A stretch of 64,000 nucleotides of DNA from assembly GCF_028009165.1 (NCBI RefSeq), contig NC_079245.1, forward strand, positions 1,426,001 to 1,490,000, given 5' to 3'. The notes below the pieces were generated by a model that saw only the letters and a list, made by a program, of their open reading frames with translations, was not told where the DNA came from and did no database searches. This stretch comes from Akanthomyces muscarius (lineage: Eukaryota; Ascomycota; Sordariomycetes; Hypocreales; Cordycipitaceae). Both the position numbers and the translations under genes were made by a program. Of the stretch, positions 21,207 through 32,348 are shown piece by piece (within the stretch, counting starts at the first letter, position 1; each line of letters begins with the position of its first letter).

Positions 21207-24200
21207 ATGTTGAGAAACTCGCTCTGTAGAGCCAGCTCTCAGCTGCTCCGCGGCGCCCGCGTCTCGCCCGCCGTCTCCTCGCTCTCGACTGCTTGCACTC
21301 GTCCTTCATCATGGAAGGTCGCCGCCGCTCGCCGCTCGCTGGCCCTCACGGCTCGTCGCACCTATGCGACGACCGACGCCTCCCACTCGGCCCCCGACCC
21401 CAACGACAACTTCCTCACCGGAAGCACTGCCAATTACATTGACGAGATGTATATGCAGTGGAAAAAGGACCCCGAGAGTGTTCACGTCTCATGGCAAATC
21501 TACTTCAAGAACATGGAGAGCGGCGACATGCCCATCTCCCAGGCCTTTCAGCCTCCCCCTAACCTGGTGCCCAACATGACCGGTGGCGTACCTCGCCTTG
21601 GTGGTGGTCTCGCCATGGAGGACGGCTCTGATGTCACCAACCACTTGATGGTCCAGCTTCTTGTGCGTGCCTACCAGGCTCGTGGCCACCACAAGGCCAA
21701 CATCGACCCCCTGGGCATCAGAAACACCGCCGAAGGCTTCGGTAACATCAAACCTAAGGAGTTGACTCTCGATTTCTACGGCTTCACTGAGAAGGACCTG
21801 GATACTGAATATACCCTGGGCCCTGGTATCCTGCCCCGTTTCAAGCGCGAGGGTCGCGAGAAGATGACTCTTCGCGAGATCGTCGCCGCCTGCGAAAAGA
21901 TCTACTCTGGCTCCTACGGTGTCGAGTTCATCCACATTCCCGACCGCGAAAAATGCGACTGGCTCCGCGAGCGTCTCGAGGTGCCCCAGCCCTTCAAGTA
22001 CTCCATTGACGAGAAGCGCCGTATCCTCGACCGACTTATCTGGAGCTCCAGCTTCGAATCTTTCCTCATGACGAAATACCCCAACGACAAGCGTTTCGGT
22101 CTCGAGGGTTGCGAGACCCTCGTCCCCGGTATGAAGGCCCTCATCGACCGTAGTGTCGACTACGGCGTCAAGGACATTGTCATTGGTATGCCCCACAGAG
22201 GCCGTCTCAATGTACTCTCGAACGTCGTCCGCAAGCCCAACGAGTCCATCTTCAGCGAGTTTGCTGGTACTGACACAGCTGAGGAGGGCTCTGGTGACGT
22301 AAAGTACCATCTTGGTATGAACTTCGAGCGTCCTACTCCCTCGGGCAAGCGCGTCCAGCTTTCTCTTGTCGCCAATCCTTCTCACCTGGAAGCTGAGGAC
22401 CCTGTGGTCCTTGGCAAGACCCGTGCTATCCAGCACTACAACAACGACGAGAAGGCCCACCGCACTGCCATGAGCGTTCTCCTGCACGGTGATGCCGCTT
22501 TCGCTGCCCAGGGTATCGTCTACGAGTGCCTTGGCTTCCACTCTCTGCCCGCCTTCTCCACTGGTGGTACCATCCACTTGGTTGTCAACAACCAGATTGG
22601 TTTCACCACTGACCCTCGTTTCGCTCGTTCCACTGCTTACTGCACTGACATCGCCAAGGCAATTGACGCCCCCGTCTTCCACGTCAATGCTGACGATGTC
22701 GAGGCCGTCAACTTCGTCTGCCAGCTTGCTGCCGACTGGCGCGCCGAGTTCCAACACGATGTCGTCATTGACCTAATCTGCTACCGCAAGCACGGCCACA
22801 ACGAGACTGACCAGCCCTCGTTCACGCAACCCCTCATGTACAAGCGCATCAACTCTCAGGTTCCTCAGATCGATGTCTACGTTGACAAGCTGCTGAAAGA
22901 AGGCACCTTCACTAAGGAAGATATCGAGGAGCACAAGCAGTGGGTCTGGGGCATGCTCGAGGAGAGCTTCTCCAAGTCCAAGGACTACACCCCCACGTCC
23001 AAGGAATGGACCACATCCGCCTGGAACGGCTTCAAGTCTCCCAAGGAGCTGGCTACCGAGATCCTTCCCCACAACCCCACCAACGTTGACAAAAAGACTA
23101 TTGAGCACATTGGTGAGATCATTGGCTCCGCTCCCGAGGGCTTCACCGTGCACCGCAACTTGAAGCGCATTCTCAACAACCGTACCAAGTCTGTTGTCGA
23201 GGGCAAGAACATTGACTTTCCCACTGCCGAGGCTCTGGCCTTTGGCACTCTCGTCACTGACGGTTACCACGTTCGTGTTTCCGGCCAAGATGTCGAGCGT
23301 GGTACCTTTTCTCAGCGTCACGCCGTCTTTCACGACCAGGAGAATGAGGCTACCTACACACCTCTCCAGCACATTAGCAAGGACCAGGGCAAGTTTGTCA
23401 TCTCCAACTCTTCTCTGAGTGAGTTTGGTGCTCTTGGTTTCGAGTATGGCTACTCCCTGTCATCTCCCAACGCTCTTGTCATGTGGGAAGCCCAGTTTGG
23501 TGACTTCGCCAACAACGCTCAGTGTATCATTGACCAGTTCATCGCCTCCGGTGAGGTCAAGTGGATGCAGCGCAGCGGTCTCGTCATGTCTCTGCCTCAC
23601 GGGTATGACGGACAGGGTCCTGAGCATTCCTCTGCCCGTATCGAGCGCTATCTTCAGCTTGCCAACGAGGACCCCCGTGTCTTCCCTAGCGAGGAGAAGC
23701 TTGCTCGCCAGCACCAGGACTGCAACATGCAGATTGCTTACATGACGACCCCTGCAAACTTGTTCCACGCTCTGCGTCGCCAGATGGAGCGCCAGTTCCG
23801 CAAGCGTAAGTGAATTCGATTATGTTACTGAATCATGCTAACAATAGGCAGCTCTCATCATTTTCTTCTCCAAATCCCTCCTCCGTCATCCTCTCGCCCG
23901 CTCAAGCCTCGAGGAATTCACTGCTGAGGATGCTGGTTTCCAGTGGATCATCCCCGACCCTGAGCACCAGACTGGCACCATCAAGTCTCCTGAGGAGGTT
24001 GATCGTGTCATTCTCTGCACTGGTCAGGTCTGGGCTGCTCTGCACAAGTACCGTGCCGACAACAAGATCGACAACGTTGCATTTACCCGCATCGAGCAGA
24101 TGAACCCCTTCCCCTGGCAACAGCTGAAGGAGAACCTCGACATGTACCCCAACGCGAAGACCATCGTCTGGGCCCAGGAGGAGCCTCTCAACGCCGGTGC

Positions 24201-24396
24201 CTGGAGCTTCATGCAACCCCGCATTGAGACTCTGCTCAACCAGACCAAGTACCACGACCGCAAACACGTCATGTACGCTGGCCGTAGCCCTAGCGCGTCC
24301 GTTGCTACTGGTTTGAAACACGTCCACAGCAAGGAAGAGAAGGACCTGCTCGAGAAGGCCTTTACTGTCAAGCAGGACAAGCTCAAGGGCGAGTAA
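21207..24396 (+). CDS. kgd1: 2-oxoglutarate dehydrogenase E1 component, mitochondrial
   Basis: Thiamine-diphosphate enzyme that decarboxylates 2-oxoglutarate in the Krebs cycle as the E1 part of the matrix KGDH complex. Two exons, 21207-23805 and 23852-24396, give 1047 residues, the normal length. The 46-nt intron splits [13 protein letters not shown]; its acceptor is the CAG at 23849-23851, since using the nearby TAG would shift the frame. A basic presequence (to about residue 55) precedes the E1 N-terminal segment [15 protein letters not shown], the TPP-binding region with [23 protein letters not shown], and the transketolase-like C-terminal domain. The start ATG at 21207 is the first that encodes a presequence. 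Strong codon bias indicates high expression. Confidence 0.96.
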
Positions 24397-24770
24397 GAGA
24401 ATACTGGGTGGCGTTCCAAGAAGCGGAGCCACGGGAAGGTGCCGTTCGAAGAGATGGAAGTCGGAGAAAATCGAGAAAAAAGGAATGAGAGCTTCCACTG
24501 TTGAACTTTTCAGGGGAGGGAGTCATCTCCTTTGTGTATCACACTGTATCATACCCCTCCCTTGAGGACCAAAAAACCACTTGTCATTGTACCCGGGTGC
24601 ATGGTACAAGTATGAGCGGATTTAAATGGCTCTTAATAATATTGCTTCTATGTCAAATGACCTGCGCACCTCTAATGAACTATGCACACATGTTCTCTGA
24701 CTCTATTTGCCTGCACCCGTCTATGTTGGAACCAAGTACATAACACCTCCCTATGCCGTTGATATATGTT
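24397..24770. other. Convergent 3' region between kgd1 and cia1
   Basis: 374 bp between facing stop codons. TAATAATATT-type A+T-rich sequence near 24630-24650 fits 3' UTR and poly(A) signals. No gene was seen. Confidence 0.6.
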
Positions 24771-26156
24771 TTACTCCTTGTCCAGAATTACCCCCCACGG
24801 TTGCACGATGCCATTGTCACCTGTTGTAATTAACATTTCCTCCTCGCCCCGAGCACTCGCTCCGCTGTCGTAGCGCTTGCACCATGTAATATGATTGACT
24901 TCATACGGCCCATGCGCGTTCTCTTTTGTGCCAATGACTTTCCATCTCGCAGAGCCCGGAGGCGATGCCGCCGGCTGCTGCACAGCTAGCGGCTCTCCCT
25001 CACCGGCGTCCGTCATGGGCTGATCGGAGCTAGATTCTGTCGTCGCTGTCTCTTCCTCGAGACCTTCTCTATACAGCACAATCTTGCCGTCGCTGCCTGT
25101 GCTGGCCACAACGCCCGTCTGCGCGCTCCACGCAGCGCCGTAAATGTCGCGGTGGTGCGCGGCCGGCAGGATCGCGGTGCACACCCACTCCTCACGAAGC
25201 GACTTGCGCATCGTGTTGGGGATACCACCCAGAGCACTCCGACCGCCCTGCTCGCCGTCATCGCCTTCCTCGTCTTCCTTGAGCGTCCAGATGCGCATGG
25301 TGGCGTCGGCCGAATACGATAGTAGGCGCGGGAACTTGTCGCCGGCGCGCGGGCGCGACTCCCACTCAATGCCCCAGACGGTCTGCTCGTGGCCCTCGAG
25401 CACAGCGACGCACACCCACTCGCCGTCGCTGTCTTCGCGCCAGATGCGTACCGTGTTGTCGTAGCTGGCGCTGGCCAGCACGTCTGGGCTGTACCGCCGG
25501 CGGGCGTTGCGGCCGGGCACGTCGGGGCACCATGCTACGGCCTTGACATCGCCCTCGTGCTCGTTGAGCACAGCAATGGTCTCCCACTCGTCGTCCTCCT
25601 CCGAAGCGCCAATGTCCTCCCAGATCCAGACGGACTTGTCACGCGAGCACGTGGCCAGATGCGCGCCGGACGGCGAGAAGGCGCACGACTTGATCTCCGA
25701 GTCGTGGCCCTCGAGGACGAGTGTGAATTCCCATTCCTTATCTTCGCCATCGTTGGAGTCGTCGTCATCGTTGTCGTTGTTGTCCCGGACGTTGGCAGAG
25801 GTAACTTCCCGCTCGAGCGCCGCTTCGCCGTCACCACCTGCTTGGTCGCCGTCCCAGCGCCAGACGCCTGCCGTGGCATCGAAGCTACCGGAGACTAGGC
25901 AGAGCTTATGAGGCGGTAGGTTGGGCTTCCAGGCCGCGGAGCGGACGGATCGTGTGTGCCCGCCGGTGAGGCTGCTGTGAGAGAAGAGCGTCGCGAGCGA
26001 GAAGACTGTTACGCCTTTGCCATGGACGGTAGCAACGAGGGGGAGCGTCGGGTGCGGGGTCGTTTGCCAGGCACGCTCGCAGAGGTCAGGCTTGAGCGGC
26101 GCAAGGGCGACGACCTGGGCCACGCCCTTCGCCGAGGGTATCGACGTCGGCTGCAT
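24771..26156 (-). CDS. cia1: Cytosolic iron-sulfur protein assembly protein Cia1 (CIAO1)
   Basis: WD40 beta-propeller scaffold of the CIA targeting complex, which delivers Fe-S clusters to cytosolic and nuclear apoproteins, including DNA polymerases and helicases. The gene is one 461-residue exon. Seven WD-like blades are visible, for example GHTRSVRSAAWKP, GHDSEIKSCAFSPSGAHLATCSRDKSVWIWE and EHEGDVKAVAWCPD. An acidic Asn/Asp-rich loop (about residues 118-140) lengthens the propeller, as in other fungal Cia1 proteins. The start is the first ATG of the open frame. It is divergent from the unknown gene at 26834. Confidence 0.9.
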   Translation of the reverse strand: MQPTSIPSAKGVAQVVALAPLKPDLCERAWQTTPHPTLPLVATVHGKGVTVFSLATLFSHSSLTGGHTRSVRSAAWKPNLPPHKLCLVSGSFDATAGVWRWDGDQAGGDGEAALEREVTSANVRDNNDNDDDDSNDGEDKEWEFTLVLEGHDSEIKSCAFSPSGAHLATCSRDKSVWIWEDIGASEEDDEWETIAVLNEHEGDVKAVAWCPDVPGRNARRRYSPDVLASASYDNTVRIWREDSDGEWVCVAVLEGHEQTVWGIEWESRPRAGDKFPRLLSYSADATMRIWTLKEDEEGDDGEQGGRSALGGIPNTMRKSLREEWVCTAILPAAHHRDIYGAAWSAQTGVVASTGSDGKIVLYREGLEEETATTESSSDQPMTDAGEGEPLAVQQPAASPPGSARWKVIGTKENAHGPYEVNHITWCKRYDSGASARGEEEMLITTGDNGIVQPWGVILDKE

Positions 26157-26833
26157 CCTGGCCTCGAGTTCGGGTTTCGGAGCGGGAGGGGAGCAAGGTG
26201 TGATTGTGGAGTATACACGGTCCGCGTGGTCGAAGGCGATTCGGCTCGTGGGAACGATTGATTAGATATATGGATTATGGGTATTTTGGAGGAGCGAGCG
26301 AGTGTTGAATAAGTAGAAAAGAAAATTGCTCGTCGGAGACCCTTGGGTTGGTGGGAAGTTAGCCCTTGACTTGAGACGGTGGGCTTGAATGGCGTTTGCC
26401 CGTAGTCGGCGGTTGGCCCCGCCAAAAATAAGTCAAGCCGAACCGTCGTGATAACGAGTTTCTTGATTTAGGCCGTGGCCACGGCTCTTCACTACTCATA
26501 ATTTGCCTTCAAGGATGAGTATTCTTTAATAAATAAATTGGTGAGACTGAGTCCTGGTCAGTCTGGTCTGGACTCAATCTCTGGGACTGTGCGGGGTTCT
26601 CCAATAGTGTCTTGTACTGTAGTCGCAGTCCCCGGGACTCAGTCTCAAACTCATGATCAAGCCCTTAAGCCAACAAGGCAAGGATCTTTACTACCCCTTT
26701 TCACGAGAAAAAAAAACCGCAATACACTGCGCGTTCCTTTCTTTACATATCACAAAACACGCTTTGCACGTTTTACGCTACAACTTCCCCTCTTTCTGGC
26801 ATCGCTCTGTCGACTTCTTGAATATTCTTAGCC
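26157..26833. other. Divergent region between cia1 and the unknown gene at 26834
   Basis: 0.7 kb between two start codons. It contains an A-rich run at 26708-26717 and repeated GGGACTCAGTCTC/GAGACTGAGTCCTGG-like words (26542-26650). No coding content was recognised. Confidence 0.5.
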
Positions 26834-27704
26834 ATGGATTCCGAAGGTAAACTATACGACTCGGAGCAACCGATTTCTCCGTGTGATTTAGATATAGTTC
26901 GCAGCCCAAAGGCAACAGCGCGCGCTTTATACCAGATACGCGTCTGATTACCACCACGCGCTCTCGGTGATTCGAGAAGAGATCGAGGACGCATTTCCTG
27001 AGGATCGGCTTTCACACACCCAGATAAGCGACAAGTACAAAGAGCTGCGCTCGCTTTATCAAAATTTCCTTGCTTTCCTTGAACTTCCTGACCTGGAATA
27101 CGATGAGGAAACTGGAAAAATCGATGCTCCTGATGCACGGTGGAGTTTCATTCGCTTGAAAGGCGGACACAAGTGCGAACAAGACCTGCGAGAGCGAGGT
27201 TTTAGCCCAGCCAGGCTCCAGCTCTTTCGTAGCGCCTTTCCCTACGAGCAGGGAAACTCGCTGATGATGATGTGCAGCTGGGACTCGGATGACGACCACT
27301 TGCTGAAGGAAATCTTCAAGAAGAAGAAGAGAGCGCCTCAGGGCCAGAAAAAGGCGGAGCCGAAACCGGGGGAGAAGAGGAAGCGAGTCACCAAACCCGC
27401 ATCAAAAGCAAAAGCCACGAAAGTGTTCTCGGAGAAGTTGAAGCAATCTATTCGCCTGGGTCCAATGCGCGAAGGAGAGGAGAAGATGCCGTTTGCTCTG
27501 CGAGAGTTTACACGGGTCAAGTCTGATGCGCAGACCAGGATGAAGCTATTTGACACGCCCGACACTACGATCAACGATTTTCTCGACCTTATCCAACATC
27601 ACGATGACCTGATGATCAAGTACCATTCCTCCAATGACGGGGGTAAACGGAAAATATTCTGGAGGCTTCTACAGGACAATGGAAAATTTTCCGTTCGATG
27701 GTGA
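26834..27704 (+). CDS. Uncharacterised protein with a basic Lys-rich linker
   Basis: Two exons: 26834-26846 and 26905-27704. ATG GAT TCC GAA G is followed by a GTAAAC donor and a CAG acceptor, and the downstream frame is open to TGA at 27702-27704, giving 270 residues. The start is inferred from this short first exon, because the main exon has no ATG near its beginning. The N-terminal half is acidic and helical (ALYTRYASDYHHALSVIREEIEDAF). A Lys/Arg/Pro-rich stretch at about 155-185 could be a nuclear localisation signal or nucleic-acid contact. The C-terminus is again ordered (TINDFLDLIQHHDDLM). I do not recognise the family, and no catalytic motif is visible. Confidence 0.75.
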
Positions 27705-27820
27705 GGGCGGTGAAGAGTTCCCAGACGGCTATTAGTTTGAGAGTTTAATTGAGTGTTGTCGATACTATGTAGACAATGAAATAGGCATTTTGCGGAAAAC
27801 CAATTTTGATCATGTGCTGA

Positions 27821-29396
27821 TTAGTCTCTTCGTGCCTTTGCTGCTACCCACTTGCCGGCCTTTACGAAATCACCACCCACAGGTGTCTTCTCCTGGCGTG
27901 CTCTCTCCAGTCCGCCTCTCTTGAAGCCTCCAGGCATGATCAGCCAGCCAACAAGATCAAAGATGAGAAAGGCCAAGACAATGGGCTGCAGCACAGCAAC
28001 ACCTTTGCTTTGCGCAATGGCGCCGACGCCAAACGGTATAATGGCTGCACCGCCACCGCCAAAGCCGCCTGCGAATCCAATCGCACTGACATGGTACTCT
28101 GGTGGGAGTAGCTTGGTGGCCGTGACAATGGCGGCTGGGAAGAGAGGGCCAAGGAAGAAACCCAGGAGGATGATAAAGACGAGTGATGCGGCAAAGTTGG
28201 GCACAAGCCAGTAGAGTAACTGCAAGCCAACGCTGAGGAGAATATACACAGTGATGGCCAGCTTCTCGCCAACGCGGCCAGTGACGAACCCCAAAATAAC
28301 ACGGCCAAGCGTCAGGCCCAGCCAGAACATGGTTACCGACAGACCAGCCAGGAAGGGCTCGGCATGGCGGACCTTGATCATAAATGTAGGGATCCAGCCT
28401 CCGAGACTAACTTCAACGCCGACGTAACCGAGCAGGAAAACAGCCACGACCCAAGTCAGCGGCTGCTTGAGAACGTGGCGCGTGGTGATGCGCTCCTTGC
28501 CCTCGTCGTCGTACGCTAGCTTCCTACGATATGACGCTCCGTCATGGGGTGCAAATGCTATCATGCCGGCAACAAACTCGCAGCAAACCATCCCTATCAT
28601 GACGTAGTAGAACGTGTACCATTGCAGATGACCCTTGGTCACCATGGCAGACGCGATGAGGGGGCTAATAGTGGCGCTAAGGCCGTATGCGCCGTGGACC
28701 AGACCGAGGAGCTCGTTGGCCTGGTGCATATTGCCGACCCAGGCGTTGTAGCCGCTGTCCTCGATTCCGTTGCCGTAGCCGGCTACGAGGAGGGCGACGG
28801 GCAGGACGGGGAACGGCGGGTGCAGCGCCATAGGCAGGTAGCCGATGACGCGACAGATGGGTCCGATGAAGGCCACGCCGCGCTGACCAAATTTGTAGTG
28901 AATCCAGTTGTTGGAGAGGGCGGCGGCGACGTAGCCGACGAAAGGGACGGCGAAGAGAGTCGATACTTGGGTGTAGTTGACATTGTAGTATGGTTCAATC
29001 TAGATTGTAAGCGCGGGTATTCGGTCAACTTAACAGGGCGACATACGTATGGAAGAAGTGCCTGTGATTGCACGTTAGTATGCGATGAGAGAGGAACGCT
29101 TGGTCGATGGAAATTGCGGTACTTACACCTATACAGGCATCGTTCATGCCCATGATAAAGAGGGCCAAGTTGACAACCAAGAAGCGGGCTGTGTTATTTC
29201 GCGAGCCATTCCAGCGCTCTAGACGGCCTGAAGAGTCGGTCTCATTGCCTGTATCTGACGAAGTTCCTCCGAGAGCAGTTTGTGTAATTTGGCCAGCCGC
29301 TGCCTTTTCGACGTCTGCGACAGGCGGATCGTGGGAAACGGGTTCGATCTGGCTTGCGGCCAATGAGCCTCTCTTCTCGCGAAGCGAGCTGACCAT
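27821..29396 (-). CDS. Major facilitator superfamily transporter
   Basis: Membrane transporter of 487 residues in three exons: 29127-29396, a 15-nt microexon at 29047-29061, and 27821-28999. The cytosolic N-terminus (about 70 residues, Ser/Thr/Glu-rich) is followed by hydrophobic segments consistent with about 12 helices. Visible family elements include GMNDACIGALLPYIEPYY in TM1, the loop motif YKFGQRGVAFIGP and GYGNGIEDSGYNAWVG. These resemble the fungal MFS group that includes the yeast Bsc6-like and fucose-permease-like proteins; the substrate is unknown. The 65-nt and 47-nt introns keep frame. A C10 tract (G10 on the plus strand, 29400-29409) lies four bases before the start codon. It is divergent from the gene at 31238. 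Confidence 0.88.
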
Positions 29397-31237
29397 TTCG
29401 GGGGGGGGGATGAACGGTTCAAAAACACAATGGCCGAAAGTAGCAATTGGGTTGTTACTAGAGAAGATGAAAAGACGGAAGCTGACAAGCAGAATCTAGT
29501 GGCGAGGGCCACTAAACTATTCTGACGGCGGTGTAAGGAAGATGCAGCGATGTCGGCAACTTAGACACTGGTCTCAACGAGACCATGTATAAATTTCAAA
29601 AGAAGAAAAGCAGGAGAGCAGAGTGAGGAGCGATGCTCTTTTTACATATCTCAGGTTCGGGGTGGTATTGGGCCGAAGGAATAGAAGAGCCATGAGATGG
29701 GCGCGAACCCACAACCTTAAAGACAGTCCAAGTTGCCTACCTAGACAGGACTAGGCTGACTCGGGTATATAATCGAAGCAAGGATCTAAGGAAGGAGGGT
29801 GGTCAACTTGGCGATGAACAGTCGGGCTGAATGAGAAGGATTTTTTGGGTCATTTTTATCTGTTCGCCCCGACTTAATCCCCGCGTTGGCGTCCCGGAAG
29901 CGGAGAGCCAGGTAGGTACCTTGGAAGCTGGGCCGTGATGCTGGTGTGGTCTGTGGAGGTCATGTATGTAACCTGGGGAAGCTGAGCGAATGCTAGCTAG
30001 GCTGTCCATGATGCCAAATTCTCATTGGCAGAGCTGCATTACTATTACGGAAGTATTTGACACAAAAAAAACGCCATTTCTTACTCAGACTTGCAACAGG
30101 TTTCCTCGGTTTCAAAGCGACGGGACGGGATGCAAGAGGTGGGTGTACATACATCACGCAATGGGTTTTTAGGCAATTCGGGACGACGGGCCGCTGGGAA
30201 TACGGATCAAAGACAGGGCTTGCACAGCAGCTGATGTGTAGCACATGTCGGCATCGAGCAGCTTCAAGCATGCAAACATGAATATTTTTGTTTTTTTTTT
30301 TGCGCGTCAAGCCTGTTTCTAGACCCTTGGTGGCGCTATCCTTGCTGCGGTCGTGCGCCCTACAGGAGGGATTTCAAGCTTTGTCGGCCCGACATCCCGC
30401 TGAGAATCCTCTCTGATGGATCTTTCCACCCGCTAATTACTGATGGAAATGAAAGAATAGGTCGTTGGATGAATAATGCGGAGATGGCTCTCGTGGAAAT
30501 AAACGGTCGCGAAATGAGCAGAGTTGCACTTTTGCATCGATATCAGTCCAGCCGTTTCGCCCACCAGCACTCATCGCAAAGGCAATCTTGTCATAGCCCT
30601 CCCAGCTTGCCAAGAAGCACATTGTACACACTGTACACCACGACCGTGGCGGCCTGGCTTCATCGTTCTCGGTACGTCCTCCACACTCTCTTGATCGGGC
30701 CCTTGCAGGATTCCGCCGTTGCGGATAGGGCTGGTAATGGTAGCGACACCATTGTATATATACATAGCGCCGGCTCCGAGCCTATCGACCTCACAAGGTC
30801 TGCCGTTGCAGAGGACTAACCCACCTGCGCAAGGTCAACTGCGGCGAATTCAGCATGGCCCAGCTTTCCGGCCATCCGAGCGTCCCGCCACCACTGGTTG
30901 TGCCCACGAGCACCGTCGCATTTCTGGTTGCTTCCTGTGTCGCGCTCACCGGGGGGGCTGGGCGCAGCGCTGTGCGACTTGACGGCTCGACCCGAAGGCA
31001 CCGTATTTCTTGTCCCAGCCTCACCAGTCACCTGCGTCAGTATCAGTCCTCGCCGTTCTTTCCCTGAGACAAGATTTCCATGACGTTTCGATTTTTTAAA
31101 GCCCGAGACTTGTTGCGTCTTTGATACTTGCGACAGTTTTTTTTTGGCCTTTAAAGCACTTGCATCTACATAACCCCTCCTTTGCGTCACCACCCCGCCA
31201 TCGCCAGCTCTCAAGTTCTCCCAGCAATACCGCAGAC
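29397..31237. other. Divergent intergenic region between the MFS and glycine-zipper genes
   Basis: 1.8 kb. It holds the C10 tract next to the MFS start, a possible decayed tRNA-like sequence (29694-29740, listed separately) and T-rich runs (30290-30300, 31137-31145). C/T-rich sequence leads into the start at 31238. Open frames here are short and lack recognisable content. Confidence 0.6.
29694..29740 (-). ncRNA. Possible degenerate tRNA(Lys)-like relic
   Basis: On the minus strand, TAGGCAACTTGG matches 8 of 12 positions of the tRNA box A word TAGCTCAGTTGG. About 17 nt later comes GGGTTCGCGCCC, close to box B GGTTCGANNCC. A CTTTAA word resembling the tRNA(Lys) anticodon loop lies between them. 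No acceptor-stem pairing can be found and the anticodon arm is one base short, so this is not a functional tRNA. It could be a decayed tRNA or tRNA-derived repeat, or chance. Confidence 0.2.
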
Positions 31238-32066
31238 ATGCCGCGCTCCAGCTATGACGACGACAGCGAGTATCGCAGGGAACACGGCTCGCGCCGCAAT
31301 CGCTCCCCCGACTATCACTCCGGCGCGGGCGGTGGTCCCGCCGCGGGCTTTGGCGACCCTGGCCGGCCCTTTCGCGACGACGCGCCCTTTGAGCGCGAGG
31401 AGATGACGCTCGCGCCTCCTGCCCGCGACTACGGCCGCGCCAACTCGGTGCCGCCCAGCAATGCGCTCGCCTACCGCAACGGCTCCGAGTCGCCCTACGA
31501 GCGTTCCCGCGGCGGTCACAGCCGGCGCTCGCGCTCGCGCTCCGACTACGACGACGACGATGGCGAGTCGCGCCGGGATCGCCGTCGCGGCTCCCCGAGC
31601 CCCATGAGACGCGCGCGCCACGCCGTGGAGGAGAACTTTAGCAACTCGTCGACGGGCATCGGCGCGGGCATCCTCGGTGCGGTGGTCGGTGGTTTCGCGG
31701 CGAACAAGGCGGCGGATGCGGCGTACAACCGCAACGGAAAGGGCGGCCGCGGCCGCCGCCACAGCGATGAGAACGCGGTGCCCAAGGCCGTTTCGACGCT
31801 GCTGGGTGCCGTTGCGGGCGGTTTGGGTGCCAATGCGTTTGCGCACCATGTCGAGGGAGAGCGAGAGAAGAGGCGCGAGCGCGAGCACCCGCACAGAGGC
31901 CGGTACGTCGTCTGACGCCAAGTGGCAGGAGAACCGAGCAATCACTAACTTGTTGGCTTGCAGAGACGATGATAGCGACTATGGTAGCCGACGCTCTGGC
32001 TCGCGACGCGGCGATGATTATGACGACTATGACGACCGCCGACGTGACGACTACAGAAGGTACTGA
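31238..32066 (+). CDS. Charged Arg/Asp/Ser-rich protein with two glycine-zipper segments
   Basis: A 255-residue protein in two exons, 31238-31902 and 31964-32066, joined across a 61-nt intron (GTACGT...CTAAC...TTGCAG). The first 120 residues are low-complexity Arg/Ser/Asp/Tyr-rich. Two glycine-spaced hydrophobic segments follow: GIGAGILGAVVGGFAANKAAD (about 142-162) and TLLGAVAGGLGANAFAHH (about 184-201). They are followed by a highly charged RE/RD-rich end (DDYDDYDDRRRDDYRRY). The paired glycine-zipper segments resemble those in fungal DUF3824 and glycine-zipper-2TM proteins, where membrane insertion or oligomerisation is assumed. No enzyme motif is present and the function is unknown. Confidence 0.85.
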
Positions 32067-32348
32067 GATGAAATAATGGCATGAATGACCTCGACTATGA
32101 GAAACGTGATGTTTTAACGACCAAACTATTGCTATTTCGTTGTTTAAAATTTATAAAAAGCTCAGAAGCATGAGATGCTTCTGTCACGCTCTGCAATTAT
32201 GCCGGTACGAGTATTTAATGCTTTTTAGTTTCGGTTCAATACAAGTGATCTACATTTCCACTGAGTGTCCCATTTCTCGATGTCCAATTCCTCATGCAGA
32301 TGCTACCGTAGTAGCAGGCCGTTCGTAAGCAGTGCCCGTTCTAGTCTC

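Noticed and set aside
21489..22757. 422-codon minus-strand open frame opposite kgd1
   Set aside because: Same codon-bias artefact as opposite atp2; no recognisable protein features.
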